Assembly: GCA_000504625.1 (NCBI GenBank)
Contig: AZHR01000015.1
Coordinates: 1-37,395 of the forward strand
Source: an alpha proteobacterium SCGC AAA240-E13
GTDB lineage: Bacteria > Pseudomonadota > Alphaproteobacteria > Pelagibacterales > Pelagibacteraceae
Length of the DNA stretch: 37,395 nt
Direction: 5' to 3'
Shown here: one piece after another, positions 1 through 9,330 of the stretch
Position numbering within the stretch: the stretch's first letter is position 1
Layout: every line of letters starts with the position of its first letter
Notes under the pieces: generated by a model
What the model was told of the DNA's origin: nothing
Databases searched by the model: none
The model's input: the letters and a program-made list of their open reading frames with translations, nothing else
Program-made: the position numbers and the translations under genes

Positions 1-1752
1 ATTAGTGCAAAAATACTTAGAAAACACGCAGTAGCAGTAAAATTAAATTCTAATTTTACAATTATTGATCGAGATGACCAACTAAGATTAATAAAAAATA
101 TTTGTAAAGCAGAAAATATCGATATTAAAAAATTATCTCCACAATTTATAATTGCTATTATTGATCAATGGAAAAACAAAGGACTACTCCCAGAAAATGT
201 TATAACTAAAAAAGGAGACAGATTAGAAAAAGGAATTTTAAATATTTATAAAATATATCAGGATAAAATTTTGAATCTCAATGCATGTGATTTCGGCGAC
301 CTTATTTTACATTGTGTAACAATTTTTGAAAATGAACAAGATATTTTAGATATTTATTCTAACAATTTTAAATATATATTGGTAGATGAATATCAAGATA
401 CAAACTTTATTCAAAGTAAGTGGCTAAATTTGTTGGCCAAACAACATAAAAATATCTGTTGTGTTGGAGATGATGATCAATCAATTTATAGTTGGAGAGG
501 TGCAGAAATAAAAAATTTTTTAAATTTTAATCAACTATATAAAAACTCGCAAAAAATTAAATTAGAACAAAATTATAGATCTACTCAAAATATATTATCT
601 ACTGCTTCAGGATTAATATCAAAAAATCAAAAACGCCTCGGAAAAAATTTATGGACCAACGAAGAAGATGGGGAATTAGTTAAACTAAATTGCTACAAAA
701 ATGGTAAAGATGAAGCAATTAATATTTCAGACATTATTGAAAAAAAATTAAAAAAAAAGTTTTCTTATAATAATATTGCAATATTAGTAAGAGCTATATT
801 TCAAACAAGAGAATTTGAGGAAAGATTTTTAAAAATTGGAGTTGGATATAGAATTGTAGGTGGAACCAAATTTTATGAAAGATCTGAAATAAAAGATTCT
901 GTTGCTTACCTAAGAACTGTTTTTCAAAAAAAAGATGATCTTGCGCTTGAAAGAATTATAAATACTCCCAAAAGATCCATAGGTGACACGACAATAAAAC
1001 AAATCAGTGCATATGCTAGAAAACATAAGCTTTGTTTAGAAGATGCTTCTATAAAAATGATAGAAATGAATGAAATAAAACCTAAAACAAAAATAGGTTT
1101 GCTTGGAATACTTAACCTTATAGCGAAATGGAGAAAAAATTCATTGTCAAAGGGCCATGTCGAGTTAATGCAAATCATATTGGACGAGTCTGGATACTCT
1201 GAAATGTTAAAAAATAAAAAAGATATAGAGAATGAAGGACGTTTAGAAAATATTAAAGAATTATTAAGAGGTATGCGAGAATTTGAAAATTTGGAAAGTT
1301 TTTTAGAACATGTTGCGTTGGCAACTTCAATAGATGAAGATTGGAAAGGTGAAAAAATAAATTTAATGACTATGCATGCTGCCAAGGGACTGGAGTTTGA
1401 TATAGTTTTTTTACCAGGCTGGGAAGAAGGATTGTTTCCACATCAAAAATCATTAGAAGAAAAAGGAGATGCTGGTTTAGAAGAGGAAAGAAGACTTGCA
1501 TACGTTGGTATTACTAGAGCAAAAAAACGAGCATATATTTCTTTTTCAATGAATAGATTTTATCAAGGTGATTGGGTTGAAGGTTTGGCTTCACGTTTTA
1601 TTGAAGAATTACCAAAAGAAAATACTGAACAAGAAACTGTGACTGAAAACCATATTGATGATTTTGATTTTAACCAAGATATTTCTTTTGAAAAGGAAAT
1701 TAGAAGCCCTGGTTGGTTAAGATTGCAAAAAAAATTAAATGAAAAAAAGTAG
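1..1752 (+). CDS. uvrD: ATP-dependent DNA helicase UvrD/PcrA, 5'-truncated by window edge
   Basis: Superfamily 1A 3'-5' DNA helicase of the UvrD/PcrA type, acting in nucleotide excision and mismatch repair and in clearing stalled forks. The reading frame is open from base 1, so the coding region starts before the window; an ATG at 271 is internal. About 583 residues are visible; the Walker A (motif I) end, roughly the first 100 residues, is missing. Seen in order: motif II VDEYQDTN, motif III GDDDQSIYSWRG, motif IV region LEQNYRST, motif V TMHAAKGLEFD followed by GLFPH, and motif VI RRLAYVGITRAKKR. These form the ATP site and the ssDNA track of the 2A domain. The C-terminal tail after SRFIEELP is short compared with E. 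coli UvrD. The stop overlaps the next gene by 14 nt, so the two are probably co-translated. UvrD versus PcrA versus Rep cannot be separated with certainty. Confidence 0.95.
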   Translation: MSAKILRKHAVAVKLNSNFTIIDRDDQLRLIKNICKAENIDIKKLSPQFIIAIIDQWKNKGLLPENVITKKGDRLEKGILNIYKIYQDKILNLNACDFGDLILHCVTIFENEQDILDIYSNNFKYILVDEYQDTNFIQSKWLNLLAKQHKNICCVGDDDQSIYSWRGAEIKNFLNFNQLYKNSQKIKLEQNYRSTQNILSTASGLISKNQKRLGKNLWTNEEDGELVKLNCYKNGKDEAINISDIIEKKLKKKFSYNNIAILVRAIFQTREFEERFLKIGVGYRIVGGTKFYERSEIKDSVAYLRTVFQKKDDLALERIINTPKRSIGDTTIKQISAYARKHKLCLEDASIKMIEMNEIKPKTKIGLLGILNLIAKWRKNSLSKGHVELMQIILDESGYSEMLKNKKDIENEGRLENIKELLRGMREFENLESFLEHVALATSIDEDWKGEKINLMTMHAAKGLEFDIVFLPGWEEGLFPHQKSLEEKGDAGLEEERRLAYVGITRAKKRAYISFSMNRFYQGDWVEGLASRFIEELPKENTEQETVTENHIDDFDFNQDISFEKEIRSPGWLRLQKKLNEKK

Positions 1753-3469
1753 GTTATCAAGATTAAGAAAAGAATTTGGAATTAATAATATCGATGGATA
1801 TATAATTCCTAAAAATGATGAATTCTTTGGAGAATATGTTAATCCTAGTAATGAAAGATTAGAATATTTAACAGGATTTTTTGGCTCTGCTGGTCAAGCT
1901 TTAGTTTTAAAGAAAAAGGCTTTTTTATTTGTAGATGGTCGCTACACTTTGCAAGCACAAAAACAAGTTAAAAATGGTTTTAAAATTGTAGAAATTCATA
2001 AAACCAAACCTTCTGAGGTATTAAAAAAAAATAAAAAACAATTAATTATAGGATTTGATCCAAAATTATATACACATTCTATTTTAATAAATTTTTTTTT
2101 GGCTCAAAATGTCAAATTAATCCCTATAAAGATGAATTTAATTGACAAAATTTGGTCAAATAAAATTAAGCCAAAATTTAATAAATTTTTCATACTTAAA
2201 ACTCTGCACGCCGGACAAGATTACAAAAATAAAATAAATTTAGTTTGTAATATTTTAAAAAAAAAAAAATTAAAAAATTTATTAATTACAGCACCTGAAA
2301 ATGTGGCCTGGATACTAAATATTAGAGGCAAAGATAATTTCTTTTCTCCAATACCTAACTGTAATGCAATAATTAACTATAAAAAAAAAATAACTCTTAT
2401 TGTTGATAACAATAAAATCAGTAGAAATTTTAAATCCAGATTTGGAAAAGAAATTAAATACGTAAACCCGTTAAATATTATTAAATATTTGAATAATTTA
2501 AATAGTAATGAAAGTTTTTTAATTGATAAAATTACTTGTTCACTTTTTTATAAAGAGAAAATAGCAAATAAATTTAAATATGTCGAAAAAATAGATCCGA
2601 TATTCTTTTTAAAATCAAAAAAAAATTATATAGAAATAAATAATACAATAAAATCTCATATATCTGATGGTATTGCGTTAACAAAATTTATTTTTTGGAT
2701 AAAAAATAATATCAACAAACTTAAAATTACTGAATTAAGTGCTCAAAAAAAACTAGAAGAATTGCGAAAAAAAAATAAAAATTATATATCCCCTAGTTTT
2801 AATACTATCTCGGGTTCTGGACCTAACGGTGCAATTGTTCATTATAGAGCAAACGATAAAACAAATAGAAAAATTAAAATAAAAGATATTTATCTATGTG
2901 ACTCAGGAGGTCAATATTATTATGGTACTACAGATGTTACAAGAACAATTTGTTTTTATAAACAATCTCAAAGAGTCAAAAATATTTTTACAAAAGTTTT
3001 AAAAGGTCATATTGCTGTAGCTACCTACAAGCTTAAAAAAAATACTACTGGAAAACAATTAGACATTGTTGCCAGATCTGCTTTAAAAAAATCTGGCCTG
3101 GATTATGCTCATGGAACTGGTCACGGAGTTGGATATTTTTTAAATGTTCATGAAGGCCCTCAGGCAATCTCAAAAACAAACAACGTACAACTAAAGGAGG
3201 GAATGATACTTTCTAATGAGCCAGGATATTATGAACCAAATAAGTTTGGCATTAGAATCGAAAACTTGGTTTTTATAAAAAAAAATAATAATAAATTAAG
3301 ATTTGAAAATTTAACACTTGCGCCTATTGAAAAAGATTTGATTAACTTTAAATTGCTCAATCAAAGGGAAAAAAAATATTTAAATGAGTATAACAAAAAA
3401 ATATATCTTATTTTAAGTCCACATATGAACAAAAGTGAAAAAAATTGGTTAAGATCATTTATTGATTGA
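1739..3469 (+). CDS. pepP: Xaa-Pro aminopeptidase, M24B family (creatinase/prolidase fold)
   Basis: Cytosolic dinuclear-metal aminopeptidase that removes an N-terminal residue preceding proline. The 576-residue length and two creatinase-like N-terminal domains (about 1-300) place it with the three-domain XPNPEP1-type enzymes rather than the shorter E. coli PepP. The C-terminal pita-bread domain shows the five metal ligands: D388 in CDSGGQYYYG, D399 in TTDVTRT, H462 in HGTGHGVGYF, E494 in LSNEPGYY and E508 in IRIENL. The ATG lies inside the end of the helicase gene (14-nt overlap), consistent with translational coupling. Its 3' end overlaps the end of the convergent ligA gene by 11 nt. No signal peptide is seen. 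Family assignment is firm; exact substrate preference is inferred. Confidence 0.92.
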   Translation: MKKSRLSRLRKEFGINNIDGYIIPKNDEFFGEYVNPSNERLEYLTGFFGSAGQALVLKKKAFLFVDGRYTLQAQKQVKNGFKIVEIHKTKPSEVLKKNKKQLIIGFDPKLYTHSILINFFLAQNVKLIPIKMNLIDKIWSNKIKPKFNKFFILKTLHAGQDYKNKINLVCNILKKKKLKNLLITAPENVAWILNIRGKDNFFSPIPNCNAIINYKKKITLIVDNNKISRNFKSRFGKEIKYVNPLNIIKYLNNLNSNESFLIDKITCSLFYKEKIANKFKYVEKIDPIFFLKSKKNYIEINNTIKSHISDGIALTKFIFWIKNNINKLKITELSAQKKLEELRKKNKNYISPSFNTISGSGPNGAIVHYRANDKTNRKIKIKDIYLCDSGGQYYYGTTDVTRTICFYKQSQRVKNIFTKVLKGHIAVATYKLKKNTTGKQLDIVARSALKKSGLDYAHGTGHGVGYFLNVHEGPQAISKTNNVQLKEGMILSNEPGYYEPNKFGIRIENLVFIKKNNNKLRFENLTLAPIEKDLINFKLLNQREKKYLNEYNKKIYLILSPHMNKSEKNWLRSFID

Positions 3470-5504
3470 TAATTTTATTCCAATCTGTCTCGGTTAATAT
3501 TTTTACGTTTATATTTTTTGCTTCATTAATTTTTCTTGTTGTAGGCTTTTGAGATCCCACCACCAAGAAATTAGTTTTTTTGGTGATACTGCTGACAATT
3601 TTTGCTCCTAGACTTTCGGCAACAACTTTCAATTCTGATCTGCTTTTATCATTAAAAGTACCCGTAAACATAATCAATTTTCCATTTAGAGAATTTTTTC
3701 TAGTTGAAATTTTATAATTTTTAACATTAAGTAATTTAATTAAATTTGAAACAACAATTAAATTTTGTTTATTTAAAAAAAATTTTTTTAACGAGTCTAC
3801 TTGAGAAATACCAATGCCATCAATACTATGAAGTTCTTCTAGATGGTTTTGATTATCTATATTTAGTTTTTTACAAATTTCGATAAACTTTTGTACACTT
3901 AAAAAATGTTTTGCTAAAACTTTTGCATTTTCTTGTCCTATGTGACGAATACCTAGAGAAAAAATAAATCGATCCAATGAAATATTTCTACTTTTACTTA
4001 TTGAGTTTTTTAAATTAATAATAGATTTGTTGCCCCATCCATTAAAATTTTTTAATATATTTAAGTCTAAATTAAAAATATCATATGGATATTTAATTAG
4101 TTTTTTATTCCAAAAGTTATCTATAACTTTTTTTCCAAGTCCTTCTACATTAAAAGCATCTTTTGATACAAAATGTTTTAATTTTTCTTTTAATATTTCT
4201 CGGCAACTGTAAGTCGGATCAGGACATCTTGTTACTGCATCCTCTTTTTTCGTATTTACATTAAATTCTTTAATAACTTTTAAACCACATGAAGGACACT
4301 TTTGTGGAAAAATATATTTTTTTGAATTTGATAGTCTTTTTTTTATATCGATAGAAACTACCTGTGGAATTACATCTCCAGCTCTCTGAATTGTAACTAC
4401 ATCCCCTACTTTAATATCTTTTCTTACAATCTCATCTTCGTTATGCAAAGTAGCATTTGAAACTATTACTCCTCCAACATTAACAGGCTCTAATTTTGCT
4501 ACCGGAGTTAATGCACCTGTTCTTCCAACTTGGATTTCGATACTTAATATTTTAGAAATAGCCTTTGTGGATGAAAATTTATGCGCAATAGCCCATCGTG
4601 GAGAATTGGAAACATATCCAAGTCTATCTTGTAATTTTAAATCATTAATTTTATAAACAATTCCATCGATATCATATTCTATTTCTGATCTTTTATTTTC
4701 AAGCTTGGAGTAATTTTCCATTAAATCATTAATATTTGAAAAAATTCCGTTATGTTGGCTCACTTTAAAGCCCCATTTCTTTAAAAGATTCAAATATTCT
4801 GACTGAGTTTTAAATAATTTTTCTTTAACATATCCAAAACTATATGCCATAAATTGAAGAGGAATTTTTTGTGTTTCTAATGGATCTTTTTGTCTCAATG
4901 ATCCTCCTGCGGCATTTCTTGGATTTGCAAATTTATTTCTGATTTTTTTAAAATTTGTTTTTGATATGTATACCTCACCTCTTACTTCAATATCTTGTGG
5001 AATTTTTAAACTTTTTAATCTTTTTGGAATTGTTTGAATAGTTTTGAGGTTTGATGTTATATCTTCTCCAGTAGTACCATCTCCTCTTGATAATCCCAGT
5101 TTAAGATCTCCATCAATATAATGAAGAGATGCTGATATCCCATCAATTTTAGGTTCTGCGCTAATATCTAATTTATGATTAGTGTTTAGTTTTAAAAATT
5201 TTTTAATTTTCTTTAGAAAATCAGCAATATTTTTTTCTGAAATAGCATTAGATAAAGACAACATGGGTATTTTGTGATTTATTTTTTTAAACTTATTCGA
5301 GGGCTCATAGCCTACACTGTGAGTAGGAGATAATTTACTTTGTAAAAAATTGTATTTGTTTTCTAGATTTAATATTTCGTTTTTTAATCTATCATATTTA
5401 TAGTCTGAAATAATTGGGTTATCTTCATCATAATATGCCTTGTTATATTCATTTAATTTAGCAATTTTATCAATATATATGGTTTTAATTTTTTCTTTTT
5501 CCAT
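3459..5504 (-). CDS. ligA: NAD+-dependent DNA ligase LigA
   Basis: Seals nicks in replication and repair using NAD+ as adenylate donor. The 681-residue length is typical. Domain order seen: N-terminal Ia region with YYDEDNP and ISDYKYDRL (NMN binding), adenylation domain with KIDG (catalytic Lys119), nucleotidyl-transferase motif GRTGALTPVAKLEPV, OB fold, a four-cysteine zinc site (CPSCG, then RCPDPTYSC), helix-hairpin-helix repeats with IDGIGIS, and a C-terminal BRCT domain (GKLIMFTGTF...FLVVG). It is the last gene of the long minus-strand run. Its ATG follows the bamD stop by 3 nt. A lone ligase downstream of the division cluster suggests it is transcribed with it, but no dedicated promoter was found. 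Confidence 0.97.
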   Translation of the reverse strand: MEKEKIKTIYIDKIAKLNEYNKAYYDEDNPIISDYKYDRLKNEILNLENKYNFLQSKLSPTHSVGYEPSNKFKKINHKIPMLSLSNAISEKNIADFLKKIKKFLKLNTNHKLDISAEPKIDGISASLHYIDGDLKLGLSRGDGTTGEDITSNLKTIQTIPKRLKSLKIPQDIEVRGEVYISKTNFKKIRNKFANPRNAAGGSLRQKDPLETQKIPLQFMAYSFGYVKEKLFKTQSEYLNLLKKWGFKVSQHNGIFSNINDLMENYSKLENKRSEIEYDIDGIVYKINDLKLQDRLGYVSNSPRWAIAHKFSSTKAISKILSIEIQVGRTGALTPVAKLEPVNVGGVIVSNATLHNEDEIVRKDIKVGDVVTIQRAGDVIPQVVSIDIKKRLSNSKKYIFPQKCPSCGLKVIKEFNVNTKKEDAVTRCPDPTYSCREILKEKLKHFVSKDAFNVEGLGKKVIDNFWNKKLIKYPYDIFNLDLNILKNFNGWGNKSIINLKNSISKSRNISLDRFIFSLGIRHIGQENAKVLAKHFLSVQKFIEICKKLNIDNQNHLEELHSIDGIGISQVDSLKKFFLNKQNLIVVSNLIKLLNVKNYKISTRKNSLNGKLIMFTGTFNDKSRSELKVVAESLGAKIVSSITKKTNFLVVGSQKPTTRKINEAKNINVKILTETDWNKIINQ

Positions 5505-5507
5505 TAA

Positions 5508-6350
5508 TTATTCAAACAGGGATTTGAATTTTTTTTTAATAAAAGAATCTTTTTCTTTTTTAGCAATTTTTTTGGTTTTATAATTTCTGTTAAATACTCG
5601 ATATGAATTTTTATACCATGCACCAGATCCATAATTATACCCAAGAACCGTTGCAATCTTTTGTGCCTCTTCAACTAATCCAATTTTGTAATAAATTTCA
5701 ACTAATCGATGTAAAGCTTCTTCTATATAAATTGTAGTATCATAATTTTTTACAACAAATTGAAAACGATTTATTGCTGCAATCCATTTTTCATTTTTCA
5801 TATAATATCGTCCAATATACATTTCTTTTGCTGCCATTTGATCAACGATCAATCCTATTTTCCATTTAGCATCGATTGCATAGTCTGTATTAGGATAATA
5901 ATTTAAAATGTACTTAAATTTTTCACGTGCCAAGACTAGAGGCCTTAAATCTTTTTTTTCGTTAAATAACTGTTCAAAATAACAAATTCCAATCAAGTAA
6001 TGTGCGTAAACTAAATTTTTATCTTTAGGATACCTCTTGATATGACGTTCTAAACTAAATATAGCATCTTCATAATAATTTTGAGAGTATAGTGAGTAAG
6101 CAGACATTAAAGATGCTTTGGGAGCCCAAATTGATTGGGGAAAAAGGATTTCCGCTTCATCAAATTTTTTTGATGCATAAAGTGCATCCCCTTCTTCTAA
6201 TGACTTCATTCCTTCTTTGTAAGCAGCAATCATTTCTCCTTCGATATCATGTATATTAGATTCGACCGTTTCAATCTTGCTGTTATCCTTTACGCAAGAG
6301 ACAACGAGAATTAAAGAGATTAATAAATAAATAATATGTTTAGACATCAA
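5508..6350 (-). CDS. bamD: Outer membrane assembly lipoprotein BamD (ComL-like)
   Basis: Periplasmic TPR lipoprotein of the BAM complex, which with BamA inserts beta-barrel proteins into the outer membrane. The start is a hydrophobic signal with a lipobox LVVSC (Cys19 is the predicted lipidated residue). The body is made of TPR-like helical repeats: YKEGMKSLEEGDALYASKKFDEAE, then YSLYSQNYYEDAIFSLERHI, then AHYLIGICYFEQL, then FQFVVKNYDTTIYIEEALHRLVEIYYKIG. The 280-residue length and the spacing of repeats match BamD. It starts MM; either ATG (6350 or 6347) is possible. It sits between lpxC and ligA with 46 nt upstream, linking outer-membrane biogenesis genes to the division cluster. Confidence 0.92.
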   Translation of the reverse strand: MMSKHIIYLLISLILVVSCVKDNSKIETVESNIHDIEGEMIAAYKEGMKSLEEGDALYASKKFDEAEILFPQSIWAPKASLMSAYSLYSQNYYEDAIFSLERHIKRYPKDKNLVYAHYLIGICYFEQLFNEKKDLRPLVLAREKFKYILNYYPNTDYAIDAKWKIGLIVDQMAAKEMYIGRYYMKNEKWIAAINRFQFVVKNYDTTIYIEEALHRLVEIYYKIGLVEEAQKIATVLGYNYGSGAWYKNSYRVFNRNYKTKKIAKKEKDSFIKKKFKSLFE

Positions 6351-6396
6351 TCATTGAGATTATCAAATTTTCTTTGAATTTAAAATAGACTTGAAT

Positions 6397-7320
6397 TTAT
6401 GCGCTTACAGCTACAGGTCTGTTATAAAATTGACTATTCGGTAATTTTTGCTCTTTAAACTCTACTATCGAAAAGTATTGATTGTCTGATAAAAATTCTT
6501 TTAATAATTCGTTAGTTAGTTGGTGACCTCCTTGACTACATCGTACTCTACCCAAAATTTTATAATTAGCTAACATTAAATCACCCATACAATCTAAAAT
6601 TTTGTGCATTACAAATTCATTTTTATATCTCAATCCTTCCTCATTAAGAACTTTATTGTCTTTGACAACAACAACGTTTTTAAGAGTTCCACCTTTTCCA
6701 AGCCCTTGCTGCCTAATTTTTTCTACATCTTCAAACAAACAAAAAGTTCTTGAATTATAAACCGGATTAAGATCATCACTAGATAAGTTGACTAAATTTC
6801 TTTGTTTATTAATGAAATGATTATTTTTATACACAATCTCAAAATCAATTAACAAATCATTTTCATAAGGTTCAATTGATATAAATTTCTCATTCTTAGT
6901 CAATTCACATTTTTTTAAAACTTTGATAAATCTTTTTAATGTATCATATTTTTTAGTTCCAACTTCTCTAATTTGCTTAATAAATTCTTTAGCGGAACCA
7001 TCCATAATAGGAACCTCGCTTGAATTAAGTTCAACAAGTAAATTATCAATTGCTTCTCCATATAGAGCTCCCATTAAATGTTCGATTGTTGAGACAGACG
7101 CCCCAAATTCATTTTCAATATTCGTGCAAAGTACAGCTTTACTAACATTATCAAAGGTTGCCCGAATTAAATTTTTGGTTTTTAAATCGGTTCTTTTAAA
7201 AATTATTCCATGATTTGGAGCAGCGGGAATAAGGTTCATCGTTACTTTTTTTCCATTATGTAAACCAACACCCTTTAATTGAATTTTGCGTTTAATTGTT
7301 TTTTGATAAAACTCTGACAT
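6397..7320 (-). CDS. lpxC: UDP-3-O-acyl-N-acetylglucosamine deacetylase LpxC
   Basis: Zinc deacetylase catalysing the committed step of lipid A synthesis, which indicates a lipopolysaccharide-bearing outer membrane. Key residues line up with E. coli LpxC almost one to one: E80-H81 in TIEHLMGAL, H239 and D243 in MHKILDCMGDL (zinc ligands H81, H239, D243), and H266 in GGHQLTN (general acid). Length 307 is normal. lpxC follows the ftsA end of the dcw cluster, as it follows ftsZ in many proteobacteria. The 70-nt gap upstream contains a small hairpin (7343-7361) that could attenuate read-through. Confidence 0.97.
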   Translation of the reverse strand: MSEFYQKTIKRKIQLKGVGLHNGKKVTMNLIPAAPNHGIIFKRTDLKTKNLIRATFDNVSKAVLCTNIENEFGASVSTIEHLMGALYGEAIDNLLVELNSSEVPIMDGSAKEFIKQIREVGTKKYDTLKRFIKVLKKCELTKNEKFISIEPYENDLLIDFEIVYKNNHFINKQRNLVNLSSDDLNPVYNSRTFCLFEDVEKIRQQGLGKGGTLKNVVVVKDNKVLNEEGLRYKNEFVMHKILDCMGDLMLANYKILGRVRCSQGGHQLTNELLKEFLSDNQYFSIVEFKEQKLPNSQFYNRPVAVSA

Positions 7321-7342
7321 ATAGATTTTATAACTCTCAAAA

Positions 7343-7361
7343 GTTGTTTATAAAAAACAAC
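7343..7361 (-). terminator. Weak hairpin between ftsA and lpxC
   Basis: On the minus strand a 7-bp stem (GTTGTTT/AAACAAC) with a 5-nt loop is followed by TTTT. It lies in the only sizeable gap (70 nt) in this part of the cluster. The stem is AT-rich and the T tract short, so it may be a weak attenuator or nothing. Confidence 0.25.
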
Positions 7362-7390
7362 AATTGTTTCAGTAAAATACAGAAGAAAAC

Positions 7391-8617
7391 TTAACCAAAA
7401 ATGTTAAATATTCTAGTAAAAAAGCCACTTTTATTCTTTCGACTCTTATTTGGTATAGCAATTGCTTCCGAAACAAAACCTTCTGTTAAAATCTTGATTG
7501 CACCGTGACAAGCCAATAACTCTCTATCTAAATGGCCATTGGATTTGAAATTATCAAAATTCATATCAAAAATGTGACTTTGATACTTAATTTCAATTAT
7601 TTTTTTTAAATCATTTAATCTAGAACCTTCACCGGTAAAAATTAAATTTTGATTGATGCTGTTAGTTTGTAAGAAATTTATTTCTTTAAAAACTTTATTT
7701 AAAATTTCATCTAATCTTGCTGAGATGATATCTTTAATAAATTTAGACGAAATTTTTCTAAATTTTGTTTTAGAAAAATAATTATTTGACAAAAATTCAT
7801 TTGCATTTAATTCTATATCCAAATTATTTATTATCGATATATCTTTTTTAATTATCTCTGATTCAACTTCTGATAAATAACAACCTCGAGCAATATCTTT
7901 TGTGATATGATTTGATCCAATTGGAAAAGAAGAAACATGTATCAATGATGAATCTTTAAACAATGCTAGAGAAGTTTTCTCATATCCAATATCAACTACG
8001 CCACACCCATAGTCAATTTGATCTTGGGTAAAACAACAAATACCAAGTGCATAAGAACAAGAAATAAATTTGTCAATTTCAATATCACAAGCATGGAAAA
8101 CTTCATAAATATTTTTTAAAACATTTTTTGGAACACTCAAAAAAACATTCTCCTGACTAAATTGGTCTGCATAAATATTAAAAGGGAAATCTCTAAAAAA
8201 TTTATTATCAACAAAATACTTATAATTAAATATATGGATATTTGATAATCTAGAGTTGTTCAACTCAACCTGTTTTTTTGCTTCCTTTAAAAGAAAACTT
8301 ACATCATTTTTTTCTAACTTGGTTCCATTGATTTTTTTAGATTTAGTCAATCTGGTAGTAATAATTTCAGTAGGATCAATCAATACATTTATTGTATTCA
8401 AATTGATTTTTGATTTTTTTTCTGCTTCAGCTATGCATGCTTGGACTGAATCTATTGCATGATTAATATTAATGATTATCGAATTATGTATACCTTTTGT
8501 TTTTTTTTTAGAAAAACCAGCAAGATGAGGTATGCCATCATGATCAAATGAAAAGATAGCACATTTAAGATTGAACGTTCCTAATTCAATTACAGCAATA
8601 ATATTTTTATTTTCCAC
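7391..8617 (-). CDS. ftsA: Cell division protein FtsA (divergent ATP-binding loops)
   Basis: Actin-like ATPase that tethers FtsZ to the membrane. Seen: phosphate-1 region VIELGTFNLKCAIF, phosphate-2 region GCGVVDIGYEKTSLALF, adenosine region IFTGEGSRLNDL, and a C-terminal amphipathic membrane-targeting helix SGFFTRIFNIFG. The phosphate-2 loop reads DIGYEKTS where most FtsA proteins have DIGGGTT, and the adenosine motif has TGEGS for TGGGS, so nucleotide handling may differ. The start is GTG at 8617, sharing one base with the ftsQ stop (TAGTG), a normal coupling. Usual neighbours ftsQ upstream and lpxC downstream are kept, but the expected ftsZ between ftsA and lpxC is absent here and found at 23319-24776. 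Confidence 0.9.
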   Translation of the reverse strand: MENKNIIAVIELGTFNLKCAIFSFDHDGIPHLAGFSKKKTKGIHNSIIININHAIDSVQACIAEAEKKSKINLNTINVLIDPTEIITTRLTKSKKINGTKLEKNDVSFLLKEAKKQVELNNSRLSNIHIFNYKYFVDNKFFRDFPFNIYADQFSQENVFLSVPKNVLKNIYEVFHACDIEIDKFISCSYALGICCFTQDQIDYGCGVVDIGYEKTSLALFKDSSLIHVSSFPIGSNHITKDIARGCYLSEVESEIIKKDISIINNLDIELNANEFLSNNYFSKTKFRKISSKFIKDIISARLDEILNKVFKEINFLQTNSINQNLIFTGEGSRLNDLKKIIEIKYQSHIFDMNFDNFKSNGHLDRELLACHGAIKILTEGFVSEAIAIPNKSRKNKSGFFTRIFNIFG

Positions 8618-9330
8618 TATTGAGTAATAATTTTATTATTAATTCTTAAATCTATAACAGAGTAATGATTAAAATCTTTGTTATTTAAAAGTTTATTTGC
8701 CACTCTTATAGCTTTTTTTAGATCTTTTGAAGGAAATTTTATAGTTTTCTGATTATTTATAATCAAATCCCATCTGTTAATTTGAAAAAAGTAATAACTT
8801 GATATGATGTCTAAATTAAATTCGTTTAATTTAAGTAATTTTTGAAAATCATTGAAATAATGTTCTGCGTTCTTTCCATAAACGTTTGGTAGATTTTGAT
8901 CAATTGAATAATCGTTAAAAGGAATAAGATTATTATTATCTGTCAAAAAATATTTTTTTTTATCTTTAACCAATTTTGCAACAAAATTAGCTTCCTTCAA
9001 TTTTATATTAATTGTATTTGGATATTTTTTTTGAATGGTATATCCCTGAATTAATTTATTTTTTTTTACAACATCTTCGATATCTTCAGTTTTAATTAGT
9101 AGTAAATTTTTTCCTATTAAACTACTTAATTCAAGCTGAATTGAGATAGGATCAATTTTTTCACAACCATATATTTCAATTTTATTTAGTTTGAAAAAAA
9201 CTTTATCACCAAAAATCTTCGTGCCTTCGAAAAAACTTATAGTTGATAAAAAAATAAATACAAAAATATAAAATATTATTTTGATTTTTTTATTACCTAT
9301 TATAGCTAGCATCTTTAACCATCCATTCAA
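8617..9330 (-). CDS. ftsQ: Cell division protein FtsQ
   Basis: Bitopic divisome protein that connects the cytoplasmic ring to FtsL/FtsB and FtsW/FtsI. Seen: short cytoplasmic N-terminus, one membrane segment (about residues 18-36, IIFYIFVFIFLSTISFF), a POTRA domain (FFKLNKIEIYGCEKID... to NTINIKLKEANFVA), then the beta domain ending near DLRINNKIITQ. The 237 residues match the family. The ATG at 9330 lies 38 nt inside ddl; an ATG at 9312 (MLAIIGN) would shorten the overlap and is equally plausible. Order ddl-ftsQ-ftsA is canonical. Confidence 0.88.
   Translation of the reverse strand: MNGWLKMLAIIGNKKIKIIFYIFVFIFLSTISFFEGTKIFGDKVFFKLNKIEIYGCEKIDPISIQLELSSLIGKNLLLIKTEDIEDVVKKNKLIQGYTIQKKYPNTINIKLKEANFVAKLVKDKKKYFLTDNNNLIPFNDYSIDQNLPNVYGKNAEHYFNDFQKLLKLNEFNLDIISSYYFFQINRWDLIINNQKTIKFPSKDLKKAIRVANKLLNNKDFNHYSVIDLRINNKIITQ

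Noticed and set aside
924..1385. 153-codon minus-strand open frame
   Set aside because: Antisense to the helicase motifs region; composition is what AT-rich antisense frames give and no domain is seen.
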